A DNA stretch of 64,000 nt from Aschersonia sp. MBC 622 (lineage: Eukaryota; Ascomycota; Sordariomycetes; Hypocreales; Clavicipitaceae): positions 1 through 64,000 of the forward strand of contig JARJPL010000296.1 in assembly GCA_030782805.1 (NCBI GenBank), given 5' to 3'. The notes below the pieces were generated by a model that worked only from the letters and a program-made list of their open reading frames with translations, was not told the DNA's origin and made no database searches. A program made the position numbers and the translations under genes. The first letter of the stretch is position 1, and every line of letters begins with the position of its first letter. Shown here in pieces: positions 1 through 11,322 of this stretch.

Positions 1-16
1 CCCCCCCCCCCCCCCC
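1..16. repeat. poly-C tract
   Basis: A run of 16 C residues opens the window, followed by a GCC-rich stretch. It is a simple homopolymer upstream of the HECT ligase gene. No function is visible. Confidence 0.8.
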
Positions 17-284
17 GCCGCCAACGCCGGTTTAGCCACTGGGCTACCTACCGCTGGGAAAACTGGCAACTGACAACCGGGCACTGTGCAAATGTGCAAC
101 TAAGGCCGCGCTTCGGCCAGAGCCCGTCGTCGACTCAAGCATAAACCTTCGTTCCACCATCCATCATACTCGACTTCCATCGCCAGCGTTTATTACTGCT
201 CTGTTTGACACCCTTCTCTGCACCCTCTGCCCAGTAACACAGACTTGGTCACTACTCTCCGATGAGCCGCTAGCCGTCACCACC

Positions 285-3200
285 ATGAGTGCCCAGGCAC
301 CCCGGCTGCCTCAGCGCAGCGCCAGCGAGTCGAACCGCCCCCATGATGGGCCAGACGATGACGACGACGACCGATATGATCTGTTCGCTGGCCTATGGCA
401 AGAAGCACCTTTTGCTAGATTTCCGTCCGATGCGCCTCATCAACTAAATTCCTTCGTCCGCGACATCGAAAACCCTCGCCGCGTTTACGCAATCCACCGC
501 GCCAGTCGTCGCCACGACTTTCAGCTCCTCGTTCAACTCTATATTCATCAGCTGCGCGATGGATGCGGTAGCGCCACTTGCGCTACGCCTACATGCTTGA
601 GCTGCCGGAAGCGTCTCGCCGGAAAATCACCCATCCGACGATACAATCCTACGAGCGCCAGGACGTTGGCCGTATATCTCGCCAGCCAAGACAACCCGGA
701 AAGGGGTATCTGCCCATCGCTGAAACGCTCCAACACTACCACTCCTGCAGTCAACAATCTGGTATTTTCGAAATGCTCCATTTCAAAACCCGTCAGCCAG
801 AAAGAAAGCCCAAAATCAGCCGATGGCGATGCCCGAGACACTAGTACGAGAGCACCCAACAAGTCACAGCTCAGGCACGGCTCTCTTGAACCGCAAGACG
901 CACAGCTGCGAGAGACGTCCAACGATGACGCGACCAAAAAATCCGATGCTTCACAATCACTGACAGAAATTTGCGTCTCGGAGCGGCCCGTTACACGAGA
1001 CTATCGGTCTTTCGCCGCCACGACGTTCGGCACTGTCGCATTCAAGATGATCGAATGGCTGACACCGAACTCGCTAGAAGCTCTATCTCGAAAAATATCC
1101 TATCTCGATTCCTCGTCGCAACCAGGCCCAAAAGCAGCGCGTATTCCTTCGCCCGAGCGTCGGCCAGCTACGGGCAAGGAAGCACGCGACCATGATGATG
1201 ATCGAGACTCTTCGGCCCCTCCCCACAAGTCTTCGCTGCAGCCCGATGTGCCCGGCGCTGCAGACTCACGTAGCAGTAGGGAGCAGCAGCCTACCTCGAA
1301 GCGGAATTCTAAGCCAGCATTCCGCTCCAAACCGACTGCTGAAACACCACGGCGCAAATCTATCGAACCTGTCTGCGTCACAGCCGAGACTGACAACGCT
1401 GCGCTTCACCGACCGAGTCGTATCAACGGATACCATCCTGACAAGCTATCACGGAGGACAAAGTCTCCGACTACCATAACTTTCAAGCCCACATTTTTCG
1501 AAAATGTGCCTATACCCCCATCCGTTGCTGACGAAGTGACTGTCACTTCATCAGACGGCGAGGAGAGTACGAAAGAAGAGTTGTCCAAGCCCACGCGGCC
1601 CGGCAGCAACCACGAACACAGACAGAAACAACAGTCGACTGAAGAAGTACAAGACGAGGATCTCAACGACACGAAAGCCATAGAGTGTTCGCTTCCACAG
1701 ACATTGTCACAGCTCAATATCGAGATTGTTGACTTCATCTGCGACACCTATATGGAGGACGAAACATCAGAAGATTATTGTCATGCCACATTAGACATTG
1801 ACCGCAACTACCCAGAACCACTGCGTAGGCATGAGCGTCTGGTAAGGACGCCCCAGCAGAGAGATGCCATGTGCAAGAAAGCGTGGAAGGATTTCCACGA
1901 ACAAACTCTCTTTAGCGTTCTCAGTGACCCAGAAGCATTGGTTTCGTCATTTTCCAAGGATGGCAGATTATTCGACTCGCAGAGTTTGTGGTATTGCATG
2001 GTGCGCCTTACCAGGGCATCGCCAAGTCTTGTTCTTCATAGCCTGTGGTTGTCGGCGGCTAGCTTGTTCTCGTTGCCAGACACCATCAATCGTGGCGAAA
2101 AGGGTAAGACGCGACAGTCATCAGTGTGTCAAGCAGAAAGCATTGTGTCAATATGCTTTCACGCCCTTGTCGCACTCGTCCCGGTTGTCTCAGACTCGAA
2201 AATATTATACGACCTCTCCCGCACACGCTCGCATGGCCTCGCACTGGCGAATAGCTGTTCATCGTACCGCCGCTCATCTGGCCTTTGCTTGAAATACGAC
2301 GACGCATTTTCCAATAGCCTAGCTTTGCGCCTAGCACGCCGGCTTTTCCTCGCCATCACAATTCGTCAACAGCATAGCAAGGCGCCGCTTGGATCCTTGC
2401 TGGAGCAGCTTGATTTACGAAACACTGGGCTGGAGCGCATTCTCAAATTCACCCAAGAAGAGCGACTTTTGCATGAAACAAGAGTACCGACTCTCCTGCT
2501 TGACTGGGCTAGGGCCGTCTTGTTGCACGAGTGGGATGGCAAGGCTCCGTTCTACAAGGACGGTACTTTTTACGGCGCATTATCGTTTATGGACACTTTT
2601 TGTGAGTCTTGAACCAATACTGTTTGAAGGACAAAATTGCTAATTATAAGCAGATTCAAACAGAAATGTTCTGCTGTTGGGAGAAGTACAGTTTCGGGTA
2701 GAATACTTTTCCGAACGTCTCGATACCATGCGTGTACCGATTCAATGGATAACGACAAGGCCAACAGATGATGTGGGAAATATTCTCGACTACCCCTATC
2801 TCTTCCGACCCGAAACTCTCGTTACGTATTTCCGATCCATCAACTTTGCATGCATGAGCCGCACATTCGAAGAAGCTAGCTCTTTGAAACGTCGCATGAG
2901 CGCAATTGTTGATCCTGGGAGTTTGATCACGAATCCGCATCACAAGGTTGTCTTGAAGGACATGATGAGAACCGCCGTATCAAAGTACCTTGTTTTGGAT
3001 ATCGGCCGAACCAGTGTTCTTCGCGATGCTTTTGATCAGCTTTGGCGACGTCAGAAGCGAGAGTTGTTGCGTCCTCTCAAGATTCACCTCGGCGAGGATG
3101 CTGGCGAGGAAGGGTTTGACTCTGGCGGTGTGCAGCAAGAGTTCTTTCGTCTTGCGATCGCGGAGTGTCTTGACCCCGTGTACGGAGCCTTTACAGTGGA

Positions 3201-4107
3201 TGATAGAAATCACATGGCATGGTTCAAACCCCATTCCGCAGTCGAGGACTGGAAGTTTGAGCTCATGGGTTTGCTTCTATCCCTTGCAGTGTACAATGGC
3301 TTGACGCTACCTGTCAACTTCCCCAAGGCGTTTTACCGCAAGCTGCTCAAACAACCCGTCGATCAACTTTATCATATTGCCGACGGTTGGCCTGAGCTCA
3401 CAAGCGGCTTGACTACGCTCCTGGAGTGGGACGAAAAGGATGGTCTCATTGAGGATATTTTTGCGCGAACCTATGAATTCTCTGTTCCGGGCATAGGCAA
3501 AGATTTGACCATACACATGCTCGAGGACAAGCACAAGGAACAGCCCGGCTCGCCCATAAGCGCCGACGCGGATATGCCAGAAGCCCCGTACGTCACCAAC
3601 GAAAATCGCGACGATTTTGTCGCAGATTACATTCGCTACCTCACCGACTACTCTGTCCACCGTCAGTTTGACTGCTTCCGTCGCGGTTTCGTCGCCTGCC
3701 TTCCCGAAAAGTCGCTGACGCTGCTCACTCCGTCCATTCTGCAGTCCGTCGTTGAGGGGGTGCAGGAGATTGACATTTCAGAGCTGCGCCGCTACACGCG
3801 CTACGTGGGATGGGACCCATCGCACCACACGATTCGCGATTTCTGGTCCATTGTCAAGCGCTACGACGACCGCATGAAGCGCAAGCTGCTCGAATTCGTC
3901 ACGGCCTCGGACCGCGTGCCTGTCAGTGGCCTCAAGAATGTCCAATTCATCATACAAAAGAATGGCGAGGAGGGCGAGGGTGGCCACCTGCCGACGGCGT
4001 ACACGTGCTACGGTACGCTTCTGCTACCCGAGTATCGTGATAAAGAGGTGCTGCGGGAGCGTCTAGCCATGGCACTGGAGAATGCGCAGGGCTTTGGTTT
4101 TGCGTAG
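285..4107 (+). CDS. HECT-domain E3 ubiquitin ligase (Hul4/UBE3A-like)
   Basis: Exons 285-2601 and 2654-4107 give 1256 aa. The 52-nt intron has a GTGAGT donor, a GCTAAT branch site and a CAG acceptor, and the phase closes on TTTYSNRN. The C-terminal ~350 residues are a HECT domain that takes ubiquitin from an E2 and passes it to substrate. The expected motif GEEGFDSGGVQQEF is present, and the catalytic cysteine is about C1224 in AYTCYGTLLLP. The N-terminus has an acidic stretch followed by a Cys cluster (C94, C99, C104, C107, C143) resembling the AZUL zinc-binding domain of UBE3A. Residues ~150-470 are low-complexity and Ser/charged-rich. The family is certain; the Hul4 assignment rests on the AZUL-plus-HECT layout. 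Confidence 0.9.
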
Positions 4108-4360
4108 ATCATGGTCAAGAAGCGGAGCGGCCACCCATCTCTTGTGCCAGAACAGTATTTACCCTACAAAAAGCATACAGCGGAGTCCTGATTCCCGGGG
4201 CTCATGTATATGGTTCTTCCATGAGCGAGTTTTCTTTTCTTCATTCTTTTTTAGTTTCCAGTCGATATTCAGATCAATAGATGCGATGTACAATAACTTC
4301 GAGGCTCGTGTGCGTGATCATGTTAACGTGTATTCCTACTCATACTTTCTTTGACAGAGG

Positions 4361-4614
4361 CTAGTCTTGCATCTGTCTTACGTTGAGATTGATTCTCTTG
4401 GTCTTCATCCAGCCCTCCCAAGCGCTAAACTGCCCGTCCTCTTGCGCCGGCCAGTTCTCTAGATACTCTGGACACGTGTCCGGCACAATCTTGGGCACAC
4501 CATGCCACGCGCACCTCGACTCTTGCGTCATGTAGATGGCGTCCCCCGACCGCAGCCTCAGCAGCAGGTAGTCTTTTTCGTCGTCTGCAGCCGCCGCAGC
4601 CTTGCCCTCATCCA

Positions 4615-4646
<32 letters not shown>

Positions 4647-5516
4647 ACTTTGTTGGGCGCAATCATAAAAAGCCCGTCGCAGCCAAAACTCAAGCTCACG
4701 AGGCCCTTGTCGGTGAGCTCGCTGACGTCGCGGTGCATCATCATGGTGTCGCCCGGCGTGTAGAGGTTGACAATGGCAGCCTGCGCGTCCGTCGCGGGGA
4801 ACAGCGCCCCCAGAAACCGCGCCAGGTCCGCGGGAAAGGCCGGCGGAGGCCGCGCCGGGTACACGCGCGCGGTCCAGTCGTACTGCCCGCCGAGCGTGAC
4901 CCAGTGCAGGCGCCGCGACAGCACCTGCTGCGGCGTCAGCGGCTTGTGCACCGAGGGGTCGCGCGGCGTGAAGAGCGCCGGGGCCGTGGGCGCGAGGGCG
5001 AAGAGGGACCGCGCGTTGGTGGTCTCGCCCGAGGGGTAGGGGAGGTGGTAGTGCAGGTGCAGGTTGGTCTGGTGGTCGGGGTTGCTGAGGTCCCGGTGCA
5101 GCATCCTCTCGAGGACGACTTTTTGCACGGCGGGCGGCACGAGAGCCGGCACAACCAAGAGGCCTGCGAGTATATATTTTGTTAGACAATGAATGATGAA
5201 TGGTATGAGTTAGTGGTGTGAGCGACGAGTACTTGCCTGGTAGTAGGGGGTGGTGAAGAACGGCAACGTCTTCTTGGGCTTCGTCGGCGTATTCCTCGCC
5301 AAATTGCGAAAATGCCACTCGTCTTTGTTCTTTGGTGATGCTGCTCGTCTGGATGAAGCCGCTTTCTTCAGGTGGTTTGTATGGGTCGTCTATGCGTGGA
5401 TGATCTTTCACTTGCTTTGCGTCCATTCTGGCCCAGGATTTCCAGTTTGCCCTCATCTTTTCCGTCGGCTGCTCATGAGCGTCTATTTCTGTTATTGCTA
5501 CCATCCTGCCGCGCAT
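4361..5516 (-). CDS. AlkB-like Fe(II)/2-oxoglutarate dioxygenase (ALKBH1/Abh1 type)
   Basis: Exons on the minus strand are 5516-5237 and 5163-4361, giving 360 aa. The intron uses a GC donor (CAG|GCAAGT), a CTAACA branch site and a GCAG acceptor. The phase closes on LLPGLLVVPALVPP. The dioxygenase core shows HRD at about H237/D239 (within MMMHRDVSE) and a distal metal histidine near H314 (CAWHGVPK). The family demethylates nucleic acids; fungal members resemble ALKBH1. A Thr/Ala/Asp low-complexity insert (about 265-290) interrupts the core and matches a GTC-type repeat in the DNA. ATG at 5504 is an alternative start. It shares an upstream region with the EngB gene. Confidence 0.88.
5164..5236 (-). 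other. GC-AG intron
   Basis: The AlkB-like gene's intron begins GCAAGT after CAG and ends in GCAG, with CTAACA near the 3' end. No GT donor gives the correct phase, so the minor GC-AG class is the supported reading. Confidence 0.8.
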
Positions 5517-5958
5517 ATAAGTTCGGTGGTGGATTTTTGACGTCTGCAGTGACTGTATATCACTCTTGTCAAAGAGACAACGTAGCCAGGTGTATGAACC
5601 GGTGTAGAGTGTTTCCCGGAGCAGCTGTCGTCTGCGAAATCGCTCAAAATACCCGCACCTAGTTCAACGTAACAAAAGACACGCTCTGTTATAGGCGGAA
5701 AGTTGAAGCCAAGGCCTAGAAGTGATTTTTGCTGATGTGTGGTAGTTACAGGGTGGGTGCCCGTGGAGGTGGAAAAACCTTACCTAAGAGCACTACCGTA
5801 TGAGATTCTCATATTCAGATGGGCCAGCTTCATCAACTGTTCAATCACAAATCCGCAATACCGTGAACTTTTCTTTCCTTGAACCCATATTTCTGAGCAC
5901 CAATTCATAAAATATTGGTCAAAGATTATCACTATGTTATTGACTGCACGCTAGAGTC
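5517..5958. promoter_or_regulatory. divergent promoter region, AlkB-like / EngB-like
   Basis: These 442 bp lie between two divergently transcribed genes. An inverted pair of CCAAT boxes (ACCAAT, 9 bp, ATTGGT) sits at 5899-5919, about 40-60 bp upstream of the EngB start codon. It would suit the CCAAT-binding HAP complex. No ORF of interest is present. Confidence 0.5.
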
Positions 5959-7167
5959 ATGCTTCACCTTCCGAATATGTCTCGACGCGCATCCTCGCTT
6001 TTATGGCGAACGCCCGTAGCAGCCTCCATCAGAGCCAGCACACGCAAATATACATCTCGAAGCCAAATACCGCCCGCACCAAACCCGACCAACCCTCAAA
6101 ACCCTCAAAACACTCAAAGCCCTCCCACGAAACGTCCACCACGGCAGTCGCTTGACTCTCCCGCCGTATTCAGCAGCCTTGTCTCGTATGCATCGTCGCC
6201 CTCGACGCTCAGCACGGATTGCCCTGTAGGGTCCAACACCCGCCGTGCCAGAGACTTTTTCAAGGCTGCGAGTTTCCTCTACTCGGCCGCCGATTTCAAG
6301 GACCATCCGTACAATGTGCAAGTGCCCGAGGTAGTCATTCTCGGCTCCTCCAACGTCGGCAAGTCGACCTTTCTCAATGCGCTGGCCGGCCGACCTGGCA
6401 TAGCGCGCACCAGCGCGCGGCCCGGCCACACGACGCTCATGAATGCGTACGGTCTCGGCCCCGCGCCGCCGCCTCCGCCGCCGTCTTCTCCCCCCGACAG
6501 CACGACGACGGCGACGACAACACCTCCTCCTCCTCCTTCTTCGCCATCGCCGCAGCACAGCCTCATCGTCGTCGACACGCCGGGCTACGGCTTCCGCAGC
6601 CAGGCGACATGGGGCGAGACCGTGGTGCGCTACCTCGGATCGCGCAAGGCCCTTCGCGGCGCCGTTGTTCTCGTCTCGGCGGAGAAGCGGCTCACGCCCG
6701 GCGATCGCTGGGTGCTCGAGGCGCTGGCCGACGCCGACGTGCGCACGCTCGTCGTCGTGACCAAGGCGGACAAGGCGGACAAGGCGGCGGCGCGCCGCGA
6801 CAAACAGGGCGGGTTCTGGGCGGGGCCGTGCGCAGCCAAGGCCGAGGAGATGCGGGAGGAGATGCGCCGCGTGGAGAGGGGCGCGGGTACGGGCTGGAAG
6901 GAGGGCGCGGGCTGGTCGTCGGACGTGTTCGTGACGGCGGCGGGATGCCCGCCGCCGGGCAAGAAGGCGTCCAAAAGGACGCGCGATGCGGGCGACTGTG
7001 TGGTTGCGCATGACATGAGCGACAAGGCGGGCATGGGCGCCGTGCGAGCGGCGATTCTGGAAATGGTTGGGCTCGCGGTGAAAGATAATGGTGCTGACCA
7101 GCAGCCCCAAAACATTTCCTACACCGGCAAGATTGTATCCTTTGACGACATTGTATGGAAATCTTGA
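5959..7167 (+). CDS. EngB/YihA-type GTPase, probably mitochondrial
   Basis: A single exon encodes 402 aa. The G motifs are in order: G1 GSSNVGKS (129-136), G2 around TSARPGHT, G3 DTPGYG (206-211) and G4 TKAD (268-271), as in TrmE-Era-EngA-EngB GTPases that assist large-subunit ribosome assembly. The N-terminus is basic and rich in Arg, Ser and Ala (MSRRASSLLWRTP), as expected for a mitochondrial presequence, so mitoribosome assembly is the inferred role. A Pro/Thr/Ser-rich insert (~168-199) lies between G2 and G3, where bacterial EngB has none. Start codons at residue 1 or 7 are both possible. Confidence 0.9.
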   Translation: MLHLPNMSRRASSLLWRTPVAASIRASTRKYTSRSQIPPAPNPTNPQNPQNTQSPPTKRPPRQSLDSPAVFSSLVSYASSPSTLSTDCPVGSNTRRARDFFKAASFLYSAADFKDHPYNVQVPEVVILGSSNVGKSTFLNALAGRPGIARTSARPGHTTLMNAYGLGPAPPPPPPSSPPDSTTTATTTPPPPPSSPSPQHSLIVVDTPGYGFRSQATWGETVVRYLGSRKALRGAVVLVSAEKRLTPGDRWVLEALADADVRTLVVVTKADKADKAAARRDKQGGFWAGPCAAKAEEMREEMRRVERGAGTGWKEGAGWSSDVFVTAAGCPPPGKKASKRTRDAGDCVVAHDMSDKAGMGAVRAAILEMVGLAVKDNGADQQPQNISYTGKIVSFDDIVWKS

Positions 7168-7289
7168 TGAAGGGAGACGTGTATAGTGCGATCTTGAAAT
7201 GAAGGAACAAGGTTATAGTGAGAGTCTCACGATCATGAGACGGATATTATAATAGACTATGTACAATATACAATATATATACCCCGCCA

Positions 7290-8858
7290 TCATTTCTGAG
7301 GCGTTGCTGCCTTGTTTGACTGCGGTGTCTCTGGTATCTTGGACTTTCGGCTCGCCTTTGTGTCAAATAGGCTCTTGACCTTTCGCAAGCGAGCCCATCT
7401 CTCTTTATCCTTGGCGTCACGATCTGCCTCATCAAGCTCGGGAGCGGTCGTTTTGGCTGATGCATTGGACATGGGTTCCAGTAACACTGGGACTGCTTTT
7501 TGAGGTGTAGAGGGGTTCACGTTATCTTTCTCAGGCACAGGAGGGGCTTCGCCAGCGAGAGATTTTCTGTGGTGCCCTTGGTATATACTGCGTAGCTCAG
7601 ACTCATTCTTGAGCATCTGAAGCAAGGACATCCATGCAGTGGCTTGCGCGTCTTTTCCAGTCGCACCGACTCTACTTTGGGCCTCTGGGTTCTTCCATGG
7701 ACAGAAGAACCGGTGCTCACGAATGGGGTCGAGATGGTCCATAGCCGCTGGCACTAGTACTTTTCCATTCTCATCCACCTCCTTGCTTTTGAACATCCAT
7801 AGTCCAAGACGTCGTTGACATGTGTGACACGAGGCGCTGTTGGGAACGGCGCCGATACGCACATTGGACAGACCCTGCCATCCAGTGAGAGCCAGAGCCA
7901 ACGCGGCGCGGTTGGGAGACTGTCCAGTGGTGGCAGCGGCAGCGGGAGGGGGGTGGGTGAAGAAGTTTTCTGGAAGTTGTTTGAGTACCGTATCAAGGAC
8001 GAGGTCTCCAGGAAGGCGGAGGTTGAATTCGTAAGGAAGGAAAGATTGGCGTGAACAGAGTTCATCGTAACGCTGCCTTAGGCTTTCGAGAGTGCCGCTG
8101 GAATTGGAAAAGGATATTCGTAAAAGCGAGTCTAGAAAGTGTTGATATAAGTGACGAGTGATTCAGGAGGCGTGTAGATGAGCACATACCATCGCATCCA
8201 CGTTTTTTCCATAGACAATCCGGTTGATGTGAAGAAACGATAAGGTCCGCATATTTTTCGACAAGCGCTTCCTCTTGACGTCATGTTAGCAATTGCGCCG
8301 TATGCCAAGCGACGAGAACTTACCAATTTCCGACGCAATCAACACAGACACCTCCTTCCCGTCTTGCTCCTTGCGGTTGAGCTTGACCACCAGCTCCTTG
8401 TGGCATAACGCGCATCGGACGCGTTCCTTACCGTGGCACACCCATCCACGCTTCGCCCACTCGACCTCGCCGACGCGGTCGGGCTTGGGCGTCCAGCTGG
8501 TGATTTCCTGAAAGGACGCGAGCCGTCGGAGCAGCTGCTCTCTGTCTCCAGGGCAGTACCTGGCGGCGACCTCCGGGGGGCCGGCGGCGGGCGGGGGCGT
8601 CTGCAGCGGCCTACGCAGCGACGCAATGGACGCCAGAGACAGCAGCGACGAGGATGACGCCGTGTCGGCGGCGGGGGCGACGCCCATGCGGCGCTTCTTT
8701 TGCGCGATGGTGGACAGAGGCGACGATGGCAGGGACGACGACGCGGCGGTTCCAGCGGTAATGTCGGCCGTCTTTCTGGGCTTTTGGTCAGGCGGAGAGG
8801 GTCGAGGGCTGTTGAGGCCCTGGAGCAGGGCGTTGAACTTGCGCTTGGTCGCGTTCAT
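7290..8858 (-). CDS. C3HC zinc-finger protein, Rsm1/NIPA-like mRNA export factor
   Basis: Exons on the minus strand are 8858-8324, 8273-8190 and 8131-7290, giving 486 aa. Introns are GT-AG and all phases close. The 84-nt middle exon encodes the conserved helix EALVEKYADLIVSSH and the end of the first zinc site (DCLWKKRGCD). The N-terminal C3HC finger has WVCHGKERVRCALC. The C-terminal Rsm1-like domain has CHTCQRRLGLWMF followed by HRFFCPW. Fission yeast Rsm1 acts in mRNA export and vertebrate NIPA is an SCF subunit; nuclear mRNA export is the likelier role here. The tail is charged and rich in Lys, Ser and Pro. ATG 8858 is chosen because MNATKRKFNALLQGL begins the conserved part. Confidence 0.88.
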
Positions 8859-9736
8859 CGTGGGGGCCGAGCGAGGGTTTGGCGCCCGAGGGACAGAACA
8901 AGCTGGAATGGGACACGAAACGTTGGCGCCCAGGACGGATGAATCAGCAACGAGGCCAGGGACTGACTGGGGCAGGCTGGAGCTTCGTATTCGAATGCTG
9001 CCCAACGTCGGGGTCAGAAAGGAAGCGATGAAACCGCAGCGAGGGTTGACATGCACGGAAACGGATTGCTGATGTGAAAGAAAGACATGACCGTTTGCTC
9101 TCGTTGGGATAGTGGAGCGAAGCGCGTTGCTGCCACTTGTGAGCGTCGCCCAGCAGCCAAGGTGTGGCTCCAGCGCCTTACAGCTTGTCTCAGTGGACAT
9201 CTAGGTAGTAAAGCTACGCAAATCATGGCCCCGTCGCCTTGTTTCTTGTTGGCCAAAAAGTCATGATTCAATATGAACAAGTCACAAAAGTCAGTTGTCA
9301 GATGCTGCTACGCAAATTTACTGTCGCTATTGGAGCTCCCGTTGCAGCGTCTTCAGCCGCTGAAGCTCACTGTGCTTCTTCTCTGTCCGGTGCCTCCTCG
9401 ATAGAAAACGATAAGAGAACATCGGCCCCACATCCAATCGGCGGTCACGGATTCTTTTTTTTTTTTCTGCCACTCGCCGCCTTTTTTTTCTCTTTCCTAG
9501 TTCGGAACTTTTTTGATCCTACCGGTGCCCCTGCTCTCTGTTTTCTTTCTCTCGCCTTGCTTTTTTGAATGATTCATACTCAGACTTTCCTCGAGTCTTT
9601 GCTCACTGATCTATTCTACACTCACATGTCCGCGCCGCCAGCTTGGCTCTTCTCTAACAACTCCGACGCCGTCGCCGCCGCGACACCTACCGCCGCCGAT
9701 CCCAAAACGACGCCAGACCGCCCCTCCACCAGAACG
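8859..9736. promoter_or_regulatory. divergent promoter region, Rsm1-like / SRP40-like, with CT-rich leader
   Basis: This region lies between two divergent genes. From about 9450 to 9566 the plus strand is strongly pyrimidine-rich, with T runs separated by C, as often seen upstream of well-expressed fungal genes. Small ORFs in this stretch have no recognisable features. Confidence 0.4.
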
Positions 9737-10843
9737 ATGGGAAAGAAGGGTGGCAGCACTGCGGTCGCCGCGCCCGCGGCCCCGGCTTTGCTGATGGACA
9801 TTGTGGAAAGGTTTCTCAAGGATCATGCCTTCACCGACGCGCACAAGGCGTTTCGTGCGCAGCGCAAAGAAAGGGGCCTGGTCACCAAGGACAAGGACAT
9901 CGTCGTCGCTGGACCGACTCTTGACGAGGTCTTTGCGTGGTGGCAGAGGGCTGCGGCCAAGAGCGATGAGGACAGTGCAGACAGTTCGGATAGCTCGGAA
10001 AGCAGCGACAGCTCCGATGACGACGAAAACGATAGCAGCGACGAGGAAGAGGTGACCAAGAAGCAAGAGGTGACCAAGTCACTGAAGCGCAAGGCTCCAG
10101 AGAGTGACAGTGACTCTTCGGAAGAAGATTCGGATTCTGATCTGAGTGACAGCTCGGATGACGAGAAAGAAGACAAGGAGGAGAAGCCTCAGGCCAAGAA
10201 GCAAAAAACAACGATAACCATCAAGCTGGGGGAGTCCGATAACAAGATGGACATCGACTCCGCCAGCGACAGCGACAGCGATTCATCCGACTTGGACTCC
10301 GACACCGATTCCGACAGCGACTCTGACAGCGACTCTGACAGCGACTCTGACAGCGAATCTGACAGCGACAGCGACTCGTCATCCTCTGAAGTCGAAAAGG
10401 CTGCTGCTGTCTCCCTCCCCTCCAGCGACTCGTCCTCCGCCGACTCGTCCTCCGACTCCGATTTGTCGTCCTCCAGTTCCGAAGACGAAGCCAAACCACA
10501 GGCCAAAAAGGTCAAAAAGGAGAAGTCTACAAAGGACTCGTCCGACTCGTCCGTCACCCTCGACCGCGCCTCCCCCGTGGCCGAGCCTCCTCTGCCGCCC
10601 GCGCCAGTCGCCAAGCGCAAGCAAAACGAGCCCTTTTCCCGCATCCCCAAAAACATCAAGGTCGACGCACGCTTCGCCTCCAACGAGTGGGTGCCCATGG
10701 ACTACTCGCAGCGCGCGCACGAGGACCTCATCATCACAAAGGGCAAGGGCTTCACAAAGGCAAAGAATAAGATGAAGAAGGGCAGCTTCCGCGGAGGCGT
10801 CATTGACATTACCGAGAAAAAAGCCGTCTACTTTGAAGACTAG
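9737..10843 (+). CDS. SRP40/Nopp140-like nucleolar phosphoprotein
   Basis: A single exon encodes 368 aa from ATG 9737. The N-terminus (LLMDIVERFLKDHAFTDAHKAF) is a LisH-like helical pair. The middle is made of Ser/Asp/Glu acidic clusters, typical CK2 targets, alternating with Lys-rich patches. The C-terminus is the conserved SRP40_C domain (PFSRIPKNIKVDARF through ITEKKAVYFED). Nopp140/Srp40 proteins chaperone snoRNPs in the nucleolus. The frame is open upstream to ATG 9626 and ATG 9569 (424 aa). The start at MGKKGG is preferred because family members begin with a short Lys-rich stretch before the LisH helix. Confidence 0.88.
   Translation: MGKKGGSTAVAAPAAPALLMDIVERFLKDHAFTDAHKAFRAQRKERGLVTKDKDIVVAGPTLDEVFAWWQRAAAKSDEDSADSSDSSESSDSSDDDENDSSDEEEVTKKQEVTKSLKRKAPESDSDSSEEDSDSDLSDSSDDEKEDKEEKPQAKKQKTTITIKLGESDNKMDIDSASDSDSDSSDLDSDTDSDSDSDSDSDSDSDSESDSDSDSSSSEVEKAAAVSLPSSDSSSADSSSDSDLSSSSSEDEAKPQAKKVKKEKSTKDSSDSSVTLDRASPVAEPPLPPAPVAKRKQNEPFSRIPKNIKVDARFASNEWVPMDYSQRAHEDLIITKGKGFTKAKNKMKKGSFRGGVIDITEKKAVYFED
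10255..10380 (+). repeat. in-frame Ser-Asp hexanucleotide repeats
   Basis: Degenerate tandem GACAGC/GACTCT/GATTCC hexamers inside the SRP40-like gene encode a run of Ser-Asp dipeptides. This is coding microsatellite sequence and likely varies in length between strains. Confidence 0.85.
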
Positions 10844-11322
10844 ATTTTATATTCGAGGCGCGTTAATGCTGATTTCTGCATAAACTTTTGTATCTGGCTG
10901 TTTTGGCTTATGAAGGCGTCATGGGAGACGAAAAAAGTGGTGTTTTCTTTTGGTTGCACTTAGAGGTTAGATTTTTGTCCTCTACACATTTCATTGCTTT
11001 TATAGGGTTTATAATCTGCGTTTCCTCCAATTTACAAATGAAACTACAATCAAGCAGTTGTATATTACTCATTTTCCTTGTTACGAGTAAAGAAAAGTCT
11101 TGAATTAGAACTGGACTATGTTTGCCCCCACGCGCTGCTACACATCATTGAGAAATGATCATGATAGATTTACAAAAGGGCATAAACACGGTATTCAGGA
11201 CTACCTTCCCCTCATGGCTCGTCCAGGACACGCCAAAGGCCCCAAATCAAGGTCAACGCTGAAATTAATAAACCAACCTCCCAAGCAGTGCAAAGCCAAC
11301 AAACACAGAACGACGTGGCTGG
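10844..11322. other. convergent intergenic region
   Basis: The 3' ends of the SRP40-like gene (+) and the adenosine-deaminase-like gene (-) face each other here. The sequence is AT-rich near 10950-11100. I see no gene. Confidence 0.6.

Noticed and set aside
6001..7110. 369-codon antisense ORF across the EngB-like gene
   Set aside because: Arg-rich shadow of a GC-rich gene. No domain features.
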